Of a stretch of 64,000 nucleotides of DNA, positions 53,978-62,858 are shown in pieces. The stretch is from contig NZ_JAGXJN010000037.1 of NCBI RefSeq assembly GCF_019091455.1, forward strand, positions 33,091 through 97,090, written 5' to 3'. The position numbers and the translations under genes were made by a program. The DNA comes from Chitinophaga sp. GbtcB8. Its GTDB lineage: Bacteria > Bacteroidota > Bacteroidia > Chitinophagales > Chitinophagaceae. Each line of letters opens with the position of its first letter. Position 1 is the stretch's first letter. The notes under the pieces were generated by a model, which ran no database searches, had not been told where the DNA came from, and saw only the letters and a program-made list of their open reading frames with translations.

Positions 53978-54928
53978 ATGGAAAAACGGAAACTAGGCAG
54001 ATCTGAGCTCACAGTGGCGCCACTGGCATTTGGCGGCAATGTATTTGGATGGACTGTTGATGAACCTAATTCTTTTAAATTGCTGGATGCCTTTACCGGC
54101 GCAGGTTTTAACCTGATAGATACGGCAGATGTATATTCCAAATGGGTAAGCGGCAACAAAGGCGGTGAATCGGAAACCATTATTGGTAACTGGTTAAAAC
54201 AAAGTGGTAAACGGGAGCAGGTGATCATAGCTACTAAAGTAGGCGGTGAAATGGGACCGCAGCAGAAAGGCACCTCCAAAGCATATATTACCAAAGCAGT
54301 GGAAGATTCCCTGCGCCGTTTGCAAACAGATTATATAGACCTGTATCAAACGCATTTTGATGAAGAAACCACACCCGTAGAAGAAACGCTGGCTACCTAT
54401 GCGGAGCTGATAAAAGCCGGTAAAGTGCGCGTGATAGGCACTTCCAACATGAGCCCGGAAAGGCTCACCTTATCCCTGCATAACAGTGAAGATTATGGTT
54501 ACCCGCGTTATGAAACCTTACAGCCGGAGTACAACCTGTACGACCGTCAGAAATTTGAAACTTCGTATATGCCTATCTGCGAGGAACATGGTTTAAGCGT
54601 ACTGCCTTACTACGCGCTGGCCAGCGGTTTCCTGAGTGGTAAATACCGTTCCAAAGAAGATATTTCCAAAAGCCCGCGCGGGCAAAAAGCATTGAGCTAT
54701 CTGAATGACCGGGGGATGAAGATCCTCGCTGCTTTGGATGAAGTAGCTGCGCGTTATAAAACCAATCCTGCCAGTGTGGCTATTGCCTGGCTGGCGCAGC
54801 GCCCGGGCATTGCAGCACCTATTGCCAGCGCTACCAGCGTGGAACAATTGGAGGAGCTGCTACAGGCTTCTAAACTGGGATTAGACCAGGCAGCGATGGA
54901 GCAGCTCAATGAGGCAAGTGCATTTTAA
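53978..54928 (+). CDS. aldo/keto reductase
   Basis: 316 residues, TIM barrel. The catalytic Asp/Tyr set appears as LIDTADVYSKW, then ATKVGGEMG with the catalytic Lys and DYIDLYQTHFDEETT with the His. C-terminal ASATSVEQLEELLQA binds NADPH. The subgroup is the general stress (YghZ/Tas-like) AKR. The substrate is not predictable. It ends before a strong bidirectional terminator. Confidence 0.92.
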   Translation: MEKRKLGRSELTVAPLAFGGNVFGWTVDEPNSFKLLDAFTGAGFNLIDTADVYSKWVSGNKGGESETIIGNWLKQSGKREQVIIATKVGGEMGPQQKGTSKAYITKAVEDSLRRLQTDYIDLYQTHFDEETTPVEETLATYAELIKAGKVRVIGTSNMSPERLTLSLHNSEDYGYPRYETLQPEYNLYDRQKFETSYMPICEEHGLSVLPYYALASGFLSGKYRSKEDISKSPRGQKALSYLNDRGMKILAALDEVAARYKTNPASVAIAWLAQRPGIAAPIASATSVEQLEELLQASKLGLDQAAMEQLNEASAF

Positions 54929-55112
54929 TTAAGAATGAATAATTAAGAATTGATAATATCGGAGAATGTTGGTACAGGAAAATGCAGCTTCTCTGAAGAT
55001 AATAAAAAAGAGGAATGATGCTATAGAACATCATTCCTCTTTTTTTGCAGGTATCCGTACTACGATATAACTGCCCTACGATTATTAATTATTCATTCCT
55101 AATTATTAATTA
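54927..55112. repeat. palindromic gap of 7-bp words (TTAAGAA / ATTAATT) around a terminator
   Basis: TTAAGAA, TGAATAA, TTAAGAA, TTGATAA on the left and ATTAATT, ATTCATT, CCTAATT, ATTAATT on the right. It fills the space between convergent genes. Confidence 0.75.
55004..55047. terminator. bidirectional intrinsic terminator, 17-bp stem
   Basis: AAAAAAGAGGAATGATG pairs with CATCATTCCTCTTTTTT through an 8-base loop. It has A- and T-runs on both flanks. Confidence 0.9.
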
Positions 55113-55114
55113 AA

Positions 55115-56065
55115 TTATTCCATCGTAATAATTGTTTTCCCGGTAGCATGTCCGGCGCGGCTTTTCTCAATAGCAGCGGGTACTTCCTGCAGGTTGATGG
55201 TGTGCCCCACAGGTACCTGTAGCTTACCGTCATCAATTAATTGGGTAAGCTGATCCAGCGATGTAAGGTTGCCTTTTACTTCAAAATTGCCGCCGCGTAA
55301 ATTCCGCTCTTTCAGCAAAACATCATCTGCTACAAAAGCAGTAGTAAGTGCCACGCCGCCGTTCTTTACCAGCGCTGTGTTTGCGGCAAAAGCATCTTTT
55401 TTACTCATCAGGTCCATCAGGCCATCAATACCATCCGGGTAAGTTTGTTTTACCTGTTCGGCAATGGAGCCTGTTTTGTAATTAACAGTGGTAACTGCGC
55501 CCAGCTGCTGTATACGTTGTGCAGCAGCATCGCTGCTTACAGTGGCAATTACCTGTATACCCTGCAGGGCAGCCAGCTGCGTGGCAAAAGAGCCCACACC
55601 GCCGGTAGCACCTACTATTAATAATGTTTGTCCTTTTTTTAATCCGGCATGCTCCAGCGCCTGCAATGCGGTCATACCGGCATTGGGCACAGCAGCAGCC
55701 GTGGTAAGGTCTATAGACTTTGGCGCTGCGCTGATGGCATTGCTCTCCGGTACAATTGCATACTCCGCATATGCTCCTTCACCAATTGGGCTGTGTATGA
55801 ATTGACCGTACACCTTATCCCCTTCCTTAAAACGGGTAACGCCCTCTCCTGCGGCAACTACGGTGCCTGCGCCTTCTACGCCCATGATCAGCGGGAACTG
55901 GTGCGGCATGTGCCCATCCATTATGCCATCCACCATTTTCCAGTCAAAGGGGTTCATACCGGCAGCGGCTACACGTATTAATATCATACCCGCGCGTACG
56001 GCAGGCTGGGGTAATTCCATTACCTGTGGTGTATCGCGGAATTTTGAAACAGCAACTGCTTTCAT
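55115..56065 (-). CDS. zinc-free NADP-dependent alcohol dehydrogenase / quinone oxidoreductase
   Basis: 316 residues, MDR superfamily. GroES-like N-domain has GMNPFDWKMVDG and GVEGAGTVVAAG. The nucleotide motif is LIVGATGGVGSFATQLA near residue 150. There are no zinc-binding cysteines. It reduces quinones or enones with NADPH. It is divergent (45 bp) from the AraC regulator, the usual layout for a regulator and its target. Confidence 0.9.
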   Translation of the reverse strand: MKAVAVSKFRDTPQVMELPQPAVRAGMILIRVAAAGMNPFDWKMVDGIMDGHMPHQFPLIMGVEGAGTVVAAGEGVTRFKEGDKVYGQFIHSPIGEGAYAEYAIVPESNAISAAPKSIDLTTAAAVPNAGMTALQALEHAGLKKGQTLLIVGATGGVGSFATQLAALQGIQVIATVSSDAAAQRIQQLGAVTTVNYKTGSIAEQVKQTYPDGIDGLMDLMSKKDAFAANTALVKNGGVALTTAFVADDVLLKERNLRGGNFEVKGNLTSLDQLTQLIDDGKLQVPVGHTINLQEVPAAIEKSRAGHATGKTIITME

Positions 56066-56109
56066 ACAATTAAAATTTTTGAGTGACTAAAGATAATTAC
56101 TTTTATACT

Positions 56110-56910
56110 ATGCAGATAGCACCGCCTGCTATATTAACATCACTGGTAAAACATTTCCTGGTACTGGAAAATGATAGTCCTGCCCTGCAGCATCACCGCC
56201 TTTCGCCGGACGGGCATGCGGGTATGGTGTTCTATTACAAAGCGCGGTTCTCTGCTTTCTCCAATACCGGGCCGGTGCATCCGCGCAGTTTTGTGTACGG
56301 ACAGATCAGCCAGTTCCACGACCTGGCCTCGGGTGGCGCCATTGGTATGCTGGTAGTGGTGCTGCAACCTTATGCCCTGCAAACATTAACAGGTATACCC
56401 GCACATACTTTTACCGATCAGCTCATTAGCCTGCCGGATATTTTTGGCGCTGCCGGCAGCCAGCTGGAAGAAAAAATAGTGCTGGCTGAAAATGATCAGC
56501 AGCGTTTACAGCACATTCAACATTTCCTTATTCATAAATTACAGCAGCACCCTGCGGCCGGCCGGCTGTTAACTGCTGCCATGGCACATATACAACAGCA
56601 GCATGGCCTGATGCAGGTGGCGCAGCTCACCCAAGCCCTGCACGTTACAGAAAGGCAATTGGAGCGGCAGTTCCGCGCGCATGTAGGTTTAACCCCCAAA
56701 CAATTCCTGCGCACCATGCGCTTTCAGTATTTATTAAAATGCATACAGCAAACACCGGAGGCCTCTCTTACCCGGCTGGCTTATGAAACCGGTTATTATG
56801 ATCAGGCGCATTTTATACATGAATTCAAACAGCTGGCAGGCATTACTCCTACGCAATACCTCACCCAAACCCGTTTGCTGGCCATTAATTTTATGCAGCT
56901 GCCCGCTTAA
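56110..56910 (+). CDS. AraC family transcriptional regulator
   Basis: About 266 residues from ATG 56110 (MQIAPPAILTSL). A GTG nine codons upstream would sit inside the probable promoter. The N-terminal DUF6597-like domain has FVYGQISQFHDL. The C-terminal AraC domain has two HTHs, VAQLTQALHVTERQLERQFRAHVGLTPKQF and LTRLAYETGYYDQAHFIHEF, the second with the family signature. It probably controls the divergent oxidoreductase. Confidence 0.88.
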   Translation: MQIAPPAILTSLVKHFLVLENDSPALQHHRLSPDGHAGMVFYYKARFSAFSNTGPVHPRSFVYGQISQFHDLASGGAIGMLVVVLQPYALQTLTGIPAHTFTDQLISLPDIFGAAGSQLEEKIVLAENDQQRLQHIQHFLIHKLQQHPAAGRLLTAAMAHIQQQHGLMQVAQLTQALHVTERQLERQFRAHVGLTPKQFLRTMRFQYLLKCIQQTPEASLTRLAYETGYYDQAHFIHEFKQLAGITPTQYLTQTRLLAINFMQLPA

Positions 56911-56973
56911 TGTCGGGTTTTTACAATTTCACTTCCGGAGGCCGTACTACCTTGCCATGGTAAATAATAACAC

Positions 56974-57915
56974 ATGTTACCTTTAAAAATTGCTACTGCA
57001 CAATTTGAGCACCGCAGTGGGGATAAAACCTATAACCTGCAGATCATTCGCCAGCTGGCCTTACAGGCCGCGCAGGCAGGCGCGCAGGTGATTGCCTTCC
57101 ACGAATGTTCTGTTACCGGCTACACCTTTGCCCGGCATTTATCCAAGGAACAAATGCTGGAGCTGGCGGAGTTTATTCCTGATGGCCCCAGCATACAAGC
57201 CTTAACAACTATTGCCGCGGAAACCGGCATTACTATACTGGCTGGTTTGTTTGAAAAAGATGTTAGCGGCGGTTTGTATAAAGCCTATGTATGTGTGGAT
57301 AAGAACGGGCTGGTGGCCAAATACCGGAAGCTGCACCCTTTCATTAACCCGCACCTTACACCCGGCGATCAATATGTAGTGTTTGATCTCTTTGGCTGGA
57401 AATGTGGTATTCTGATCTGTTACGATAATAACATTGTTGAAAATGTACGCGCCACTACCCTGCTGGGCGCGGATATTATTTTTATGCCGCATGTTACCAT
57501 GTGCACGCCCTCTACCCGGCCAGGGGCGGGCTTTGTGGATCCGCAGTTATGGTATAACCGCGTGGCTGATCCTACCTCCTTACGGCTGGAATTTGAGGGC
57601 ATGAAAGGACGCAGCTGGCTGATGAAATGGCTGCCTGCCCGCGCTTATGATAACGGCATTTACGTAGTGTTCTCTAATCCTATCGGCATGGATGATGATC
57701 AGCTGAAAAACGGCTGCTCTATGATCTTAGATCCGTTTGGAGATGTAATTGCAGAATGCCGTGCGCTGGATAATGATATAAGTATTGCTACCTGCACAGT
57801 GGAGAAATTACAGCAATCCGGCGGATACCGCTACCGGCAGGCCCGCAGGCCGGAACTGTATGCAGCCATTATAGGGCAGGCACATACTGCCGAACAGAAA
57901 GTAGTATGGATGTAA
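56974..57915 (+). CDS. carbon-nitrogen hydrolase (nitrilase superfamily amidase)
   Basis: 313 residues. The catalytic Glu is in VIAFHECSVTGYTFA near residue 48, the Lys in YRKLHPF near residue 115, and the Cys in CGILICYDNN near residue 150. This is a Glu-Lys-Cys amidase. The substrate is unknown. GLFEKDVSGGLYKAYVCVD is typical of the plant N-carbamoylputrescine amidase-like branch. The transcript may start from a TACCTTGC box about 20 bp upstream. It is convergent, one base from the next gene end. Confidence 0.87.
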   Translation: MLPLKIATAQFEHRSGDKTYNLQIIRQLALQAAQAGAQVIAFHECSVTGYTFARHLSKEQMLELAEFIPDGPSIQALTTIAAETGITILAGLFEKDVSGGLYKAYVCVDKNGLVAKYRKLHPFINPHLTPGDQYVVFDLFGWKCGILICYDNNIVENVRATTLLGADIIFMPHVTMCTPSTRPGAGFVDPQLWYNRVADPTSLRLEFEGMKGRSWLMKWLPARAYDNGIYVVFSNPIGMDDDQLKNGCSMILDPFGDVIAECRALDNDISIATCTVEKLQQSGGYRYRQARRPELYAAIIGQAHTAEQKVVWM

Positions 57916-57916
57916 C

Positions 57917-58318
57917 TCAGGGCCGTAATAGTTTATAAACGCCTGTTATTAAAAAAATAGAGCCCAGCATAAGGATGGCTAATGGCAGGTATAATGCAAT
58001 CCCTTCGGGTTTGATGATGAAATTCTTTGGATCCCGCGGGCTATATACCACTTTTATTGTTTGTCCTTTTTTTAAGGAAACAGGAAATGTGCTGCTGTAG
58101 TAAGGTTCCGTGATCCATACGTTGTTGAGGGTCAGAAAGCGGATAACAGGATGTTGTGTTATAGCCTGATCTGTGCTGCCGCTGGCAATATCAAAAACAA
58201 TGCCCTGCACCTGGATCCCTTTATTCATAACCTTTCTGGCCTTTTTGGTAAGCACCAGGAAAAGGATCACCAAAACAGCTCCAATTATTAAAAATACATT
58301 CCTCCTCAGTTCAGGCAT
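57917..58318 (-). CDS. DUF3592-like two-helix membrane protein
   Basis: 133 residues: a helix at 8-24, a soluble beta domain with GIQVQGIVFDIASG, HPVIRFLT and LKKGQTIKVVYSPRDPKNF, and a final helix (about 108-128). The DUF3592 pattern is a short beta-domain between two membrane helices. Function unknown. It begins 7 bp after the CLC-F stop, so it is likely in the same fluoride-regulated transcript. Confidence 0.72.
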   Translation of the reverse strand: MPELRRNVFLIIGAVLVILFLVLTKKARKVMNKGIQVQGIVFDIASGSTDQAITQHPVIRFLTLNNVWITEPYYSSTFPVSLKKGQTIKVVYSPRDPKNFIIKPEGIALYLPLAILMLGSIFLITGVYKLLRP

Positions 58319-58324
58319 CTTTTA

Positions 58325-59626
58325 CTATTTAATGGTTGAGCTTTCGCCTTTATGCACGGCCATGCGCTGCGCTTTATAAATACCACTATGCCCGCTGAAA
58401 TAATACGCAGTAAAACAGGCTACAGCAAAGTATAATACATGTGAGGTGCCAAACAGCTCCACCCCCATTAAGGTGCAGGCAATGGGTGTATTGGTGGCGC
58501 CGGCAAATACAGCAATGAAGCCCATACCGGCAAACAGGTCTACCGGCGCGCCTAACAGTATAGCCAGGGTATTACCTAATGCAGCGCCTATAAAGAACAG
58601 GGGTGTTACCTCTCCCCCTTTAAAACCCATGCCTAAGGTAATAGCGGTGAACAGCAGCTTCCATAACCAGCTCCAGGTAGTTGCGCCGCCTGCATGAAAT
58701 GCATTCAGGATACTTACACCGGATGGATCCTGGCTGCTAACGCCCAGCCCCAGGTAATCGCGGGTGCCCAGCACCCAGCTGAATGCAATAATGATCACAC
58801 CACCTACGGCCGGTATTAACCAGGCCGGTTGTATGTAACGCTGCGCATATTGTTTAATCAGGTGCATGCTGTTGGCAAACAGGTAGCTGGCCATACCAAA
58901 AGCTACACCGGCCAGCACCACTTTAGCCAACAGCCAGAGGTCCATGTGCAGGAAGGGCAAAAAAGGTGTGCTGTTATGCGGCGCAAAATCAATATGGTAA
59001 TGTGTATGATGAATGCCCCATGCCGAACAGACAATATCTGCAAATACAGCGGCTATCAGGCAGGGCACCAGCGCATCATACCGGATAGTGCCTATGGCCA
59101 GCACTTCCAGCGCAAACACCGCACCGGTAAGCGGGGTACCGAATACGGCTCCAAAACCGGCAGCAATACCTGCCATGAGTAAAATACGTATATCCTTTTC
59201 AGTGAGGCGCATGCGGCGGCCCAGCAGGTGCGCCATGCTGCCGCCTATTTGCACCGCAGTACCTTCCCGCCCTGCAGAACCGCCAAACAGGTGTGTGATA
59301 ACAGTAGTAAGCAGCACCAGGGGCGTCATGCGGGCAGGGATACCGCCACCGGGCTGGTGTATTTCTTCCATAATCAGGTTGTTACCTGCTTCCGAATTTT
59401 TACCCAACTTTTTATACAGGAAGTAAATACCAATACCGGCTAAGGGCAGCAGGTATAATAACCATGGCTGCTGCCAGCGCAGCCGGGTGGCTTCCTCCAG
59501 CAACCATAGGAATAACGCCACCAGCGAGCCTACGATGAGGGCCAGGGGAATTGCCAGTAAAGTCCAGCGGATCAAGTGTTTAGCGATAGAGAATTGCTCG
59601 AAAGAAGTTTTGATTTTCTGATACAT
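58325..59626 (-). CDS. CLC-F type fluoride/proton antiporter
   Basis: About 433 residues from ATG 59626; an ATG at 59674 would add 16 residues but seems to lie in the leader. It has about 12 helices. AGNNLIMEEI near the N-terminus replaces the GSGIP chloride motif of common CLCs. GGSAGREGTAVQIGG carries the gating Glu and Thr instead of Pro, both features of the fluoride branch. The C-terminal GFIAVFAGATNTPIACTLMGVELFG follows. A fluoride riboswitch lies upstream, so it should be made when fluoride enters the cell and export it. Confidence 0.9.
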   Translation of the reverse strand: MYQKIKTSFEQFSIAKHLIRWTLLAIPLALIVGSLVALFLWLLEEATRLRWQQPWLLYLLPLAGIGIYFLYKKLGKNSEAGNNLIMEEIHQPGGGIPARMTPLVLLTTVITHLFGGSAGREGTAVQIGGSMAHLLGRRMRLTEKDIRILLMAGIAAGFGAVFGTPLTGAVFALEVLAIGTIRYDALVPCLIAAVFADIVCSAWGIHHTHYHIDFAPHNSTPFLPFLHMDLWLLAKVVLAGVAFGMASYLFANSMHLIKQYAQRYIQPAWLIPAVGGVIIIAFSWVLGTRDYLGLGVSSQDPSGVSILNAFHAGGATTWSWLWKLLFTAITLGMGFKGGEVTPLFFIGAALGNTLAILLGAPVDLFAGMGFIAVFAGATNTPIACTLMGVELFGTSHVLYFAVACFTAYYFSGHSGIYKAQRMAVHKGESSTIK

Positions 59627-59762
59627 AATCCTACAAATAGTTTCACAAGTAAGCGACGGGTTGGTTAAAAGCATTTTTCCTATCCGGTAAATTGTTGTGC
59701 GTTACTGCTTTTACGCAGTACTTCACGCATCGCTTCCCAGCAAACCTCATCTTTGTTTATTT

Positions 59763-59820
59763 GTAGGCGCCATCAGTCCTGAGCGGACGGTTCTTGTGCA
59801 GGAAGACACCATTTCCTGGC
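59763..59820 (-). promoter_or_regulatory. fluoride riboswitch (crcB motif)
   Basis: On the minus strand the order is AGGAAATGGTGTCTTCCT (stem with conserved ATGGTG loop), then AACCGTCC/GGACTGATGG, then CGCCTAC. These match the crcB consensus: the GG-GATGG-G loop, the AACCG, the CTGATGRC-CCTAC end, with the pseudoknot GGTGTC/GGCGCC. It sits 137 bp upstream of the CLC-F ATG. A hairpin TACTGC/GCAGTA about 59700-59725 lies between and may be the expression platform. Confidence 0.9.
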
Positions 59821-59849
59821 CCGAAAATAATATTTAATTGCGAATTATT

Positions 59850-59890
59850 CAAAAACGCTAAAAGCTAAAAGCCAAACGCTAAACGCAGCA
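59850..59890. repeat. 7-bp word array (TAAAAGC)
   Basis: AAAACGC, TAAAAGC, TAAAAGC, CAAACGC, TAAACGC, AGCATTC just after the nickel-transporter-like gene. Confidence 0.65.
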
Positions 59891-59896
59891 TTCCAA

Positions 59897-60601
59897 CTAC
59901 CATCCCATAAACACCATACCTATGCCGCAAATGGTAACCGTAGCACCGCCAATGGCGTGGATATAACGTTCCAGCTTATCTGTTTTCAGGAAAGAATAAC
60001 CGTAATACCCCAGCATTACCATTACCACCATGGTTATAAGTGTAAATACCGTAAAAGTTACGATCAGCAGCACAATGCCCAGTGTTGACTTTTGCGCAGC
60101 AGGATATGTAAGTAATGGGATCAGCGGCTCGCAGGGCCCCAGCGCAAAAATGATGAAGATGATCCAGGGCGTTACTTTGGTACGCTCCTGCGGGTACACC
60201 GGCCCTTCTCCGTGCTTATGCTCGTACACGTACACAGAGCCGTCCTCGTACATATCAAAGTGTTTGTGCGGTTTGTTCAGGTAAGCGCGGCGCAGGCCCC
60301 ATACCAGGTAGGCCAGGCCAAAGAACAGCAGCGCCCAGCCGGCAATGCCGCCCCGCACGCCTTCCAGCCAGCTGATCTTAGAGATCTCCCATCCAAGGAA
60401 CACACCCAGCAGGCCTAATAACACAGAGCTGCCCACATGCCCTATGCCGCATATGATAGTCCAGAACACCGTTTTAGCCGGCGACCATTTCCGCGATTGC
60501 GAGAGTGCAATGAACGGCACATAGTGATCCGGTCCGGTAACGGTATGTATACAGCTAATGGTAATGGCCGTAAGTATTAATGCGCTGAGCTCTGTAGTCA
60601 T
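59897..60601 (-). CDS. nickel/cobalt transporter-like (UreH/HupE-type) membrane protein
   Basis: 234 residues from ATG 60601 (an upstream TTG adds two codons). About six helices. IHTVTGPDHYVPF near the N-terminus gives an HX5DH motif like the NiCoT signature. A His-rich loop (HKHFDMYEDGSVYVYEHKHGEG) follows, then FALGPCEPLIPLLTYP. It is the last gene of the urease operon, 6 bp after ureD, so nickel supply for urease is the probable role. Some databases call this UreH. Confidence 0.83.
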   Translation of the reverse strand: MTTELSALILTAITISCIHTVTGPDHYVPFIALSQSRKWSPAKTVFWTIICGIGHVGSSVLLGLLGVFLGWEISKISWLEGVRGGIAGWALLFFGLAYLVWGLRRAYLNKPHKHFDMYEDGSVYVYEHKHGEGPVYPQERTKVTPWIIFIIFALGPCEPLIPLLTYPAAQKSTLGIVLLIVTFTVFTLITMVVMVMLGYYGYSFLKTDKLERYIHAIGGATVTICGIGMVFMGW

Positions 60602-60607
60602 ATTCAA

Positions 60608-61411
60608 TCATAGTTTGTATTGCTCTTCCACGGTTTCGTCCTTCCATAATAAGTTTTCTATTTTTCGCAGGCAGTTGAACAGCTGTTCTGCGCCATGCCC
60701 CAGCACACGCAGCACCAGGGCGGGTCCGGCGGTTTGTGACACACCGTAGGTAATATCTTTTTCCGGCAACAGTATTTCCAGCAAACGGTCAGCTACGGGA
60801 GCTGCGCCAGGGCGGGTATCTGCATAGATCAGTGTAGCCTGGTGCGTGTAACCTTCCATTTGCCCGGGCGCCATTACGTTTATACGTTCAGGTTGTATAA
60901 GCAGGTTATCCCTTAGCACCAGCTTGCCCCGGTAAAACAGCTCAGTTACATTGTGGAACTGTTTAAACTGAAAGGCTTCCCCGTTCAGCTTACGGCCGCA
61001 GGTCAGGATCTCACCCCAAACCAGGCGGCAATTCTCTGCCAGCTCAATACGGTTATATCCTTCAAAGCTGGCATCCTTATGCGGCACTATGGGGTGCGGC
61101 ACATAGCTGAATGTTGCGCCTTCCTGCACCTGAACGTTCATATGCTGCTTAGCGCCCTGCTGCATGCTGTACAAACGCTGGTAGGCCTGTGTTTGCAGCT
61201 GCAGGCGTGTATGCTTGCTAACGGTAACCATTATACGGTAATCATCCCCGTCCAGCATGCCCGGCGATGCTGTCATCAGCATCAGGCACAAAGCTTTATC
61301 GGCCCGGTACGCGCCAATATCCGCCAGCTTAAAGGGGCGGGTATAATATCCTTCCTGCAGGAACGTAATGCCGGTGCGGTAACCGGTTACTATGCGCAGC
61401 TCACTGATCAT
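60608..61411 (-). CDS. ureD: urease accessory protein UreD
   Basis: 267 residues. The family has weak motifs but LQEGYYTRPFKL at the N-terminus, the YVPHPIVPHKDASF segment and WGEILTCGRKLNGE are typical. It forms the UreD-F-G complex that loads nickel into apo-urease. Its ATG overlaps the ureG stop by 4 bp. Confidence 0.92.
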   Translation of the reverse strand: MISELRIVTGYRTGITFLQEGYYTRPFKLADIGAYRADKALCLMLMTASPGMLDGDDYRIMVTVSKHTRLQLQTQAYQRLYSMQQGAKQHMNVQVQEGATFSYVPHPIVPHKDASFEGYNRIELAENCRLVWGEILTCGRKLNGEAFQFKQFHNVTELFYRGKLVLRDNLLIQPERINVMAPGQMEGYTHQATLIYADTRPGAAPVADRLLEILLPEKDITYGVSQTAGPALVLRVLGHGAEQLFNCLRKIENLLWKDETVEEQYKL

Positions 61412-62043
61412 CGTTGCAGGGCCGGTTCAGCCACTTCTTCCAGCAGCGCATATTTTTTAATCCAGTTTATCACTGCATCCAGGCCGGTGCCTTTCATGAG
61501 GTCCGTGAATACAAAGGGCTGGCCTTTGCGCATCAGGCGGGCATCCCGCTCCATTACCTCCAGGCTGGCGCCCACATAAGGAGCCAGGTCTATTTTATTG
61601 ATCACCAGCAGATCGGAGCGGGTAATACCCGGACCGCCTTTGCGGGGGATCTTATCCCCTTCTGCCACGTCTATCACAAAAATGGTAACATCTGCCAGGT
61701 CCGGGCTGAAAGTGGCGGAGAGGTTATCGCCCCCGCTTTCAATAAAGATCAGCTGTATGCCGGGAAAACGCGCGGCCATTTCATCCACTGCTTCCAGGTT
61801 CATGCTGGCATCTTCGCGGATGGCGGTATGCGGGCAGCCACCTGTTTCCACACCTATAATGCGCTCCGCAGGCAGCAGGCTGTTCTTAGTCAAAAACTCT
61901 GCATCCTCTTTGGTATAAATATCATTGGTAATTACACCCAGGTCATATTGGTGCAGCATATTGCGCGACAGCCTTTCAATGAGGGCGGTCTTACCCGATC
62001 CTACCGGGCCTGCAATGCCTATTTTCACGTATGTTCTGCTCAT
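61408..62043 (-). CDS. ureG: urease accessory GTPase UreG
   Basis: 211 residues from ATG 62043. Reading from an earlier frame start would overlap ureF and is not needed. P-loop is IGIAGPVGSGKTALIERL, metal motif VETGGCPHTAIREDASMN (Cys-Pro-His), then FIESGGDNLSATFSPDLAD and NKIDLAPYVGA. It hydrolyses GTP to drive nickel insertion. Four bases separate it from ureF. Confidence 0.96.
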   Translation of the reverse strand: MSRTYVKIGIAGPVGSGKTALIERLSRNMLHQYDLGVITNDIYTKEDAEFLTKNSLLPAERIIGVETGGCPHTAIREDASMNLEAVDEMAARFPGIQLIFIESGGDNLSATFSPDLADVTIFVIDVAEGDKIPRKGGPGITRSDLLVINKIDLAPYVGASLEVMERDARLMRKGQPFVFTDLMKGTGLDAVINWIKKYALLEEVAEPALQR

Positions 62044-62047
62044 AGAT

Positions 62048-62725
62048 CTACGACATATATAATCTTGAATACAATCTTTCATGCTGCATACAGCGGATGT
62101 CAAAACCCGTGTTACAGCAGCCCAGCCATTTACGGTCAGGCGTTAGCGTGGCGGCGGCCAGCTCCTGCATCAGCGGCTGCAGGCGGTGTAAAATATCTTG
62201 TCCGTCCAGCTGCCCCAGGGGCACCAGCTTTACGCTGTTGGTAACCAAACCCGCCACGGCATTATAATAAAACGCCTGCAAAGCATCCGGTTTAGGGATC
62301 TGTAACAGGCAGGCATATACGCCAAATACCAGGCAGTAATGACCCGTAGCTGCGCCTTGCTGCATGGCCTGTTCATACTGCTGCATAAATGGAAAGGCCT
62401 GCTGCCGGCTAAAGATCTTTATTAAACGAACGCCCAGCTTTTGGCTGGCCTGCCGTATTTCGCGGGGCAGCTTTAAAGCGGTGCATTCTTCATCCAGCTG
62501 TAACAAAACGTTAAAGTCCTGCTGCAAAGCTGCGTCATAGGCCAGGCTGGCAAAGGCCGCATCGTTATACCGCAGGTTATATTGCAGCATACTGCGGATA
62601 TACTCCTCTGCGGTAGCTGCATTACACACCAACCCCTCTTGCACATAGGTTTCCAGCCCATTGGAATGGGTGTAGCCGCCGATGGGGAGCGTTGGATCCG
62701 AAAGATGAAGAAGTGAAAGAAGCAT
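62048..62725 (-). CDS. ureF: urease accessory protein UreF
   Basis: 225 residues. SDPTLPIGGYTHSNGLETYVQEG at the N-terminus is the UreF signature. The all-helical protein binds UreD and UreG. It is separated from ureE by a repeat element of about 130 bp. Confidence 0.94.
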   Translation of the reverse strand: MLLSLLHLSDPTLPIGGYTHSNGLETYVQEGLVCNAATAEEYIRSMLQYNLRYNDAAFASLAYDAALQQDFNVLLQLDEECTALKLPREIRQASQKLGVRLIKIFSRQQAFPFMQQYEQAMQQGAATGHYCLVFGVYACLLQIPKPDALQAFYYNAVAGLVTNSVKLVPLGQLDGQDILHRLQPLMQELAAATLTPDRKWLGCCNTGFDIRCMQHERLYSRLYMS

Positions 62726-62726
62726 G

Positions 62727-62858
62727 AGTTAATTACGAATTACGAATGTTAATGCAGCGGATGAAGCCATATATTTTAATTACGGATTATCAATTACAAA
62801 ATAATGTCATCAACAAAACACAACCTATTCGTAATTCGTAATTGACAATTCATAATTC
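62727..62858. repeat. palindromic gap of 7-bp words (TTACGAA) inside the urease operon
   Basis: TAATTACGAATTACGAATG at the left, CGTAATTCGTAATTGACA at the right. The core contains ATTAATGCAGCGG-type sequence seen reversed at 19131. Confidence 0.75.

Noticed and set aside
59643..59750. 35-codon frame between the fluoride riboswitch and CLC-F
   Set aside because: It lies in the leader and overlaps the probable expression platform. The sequence is basic but not protein-like enough to claim.
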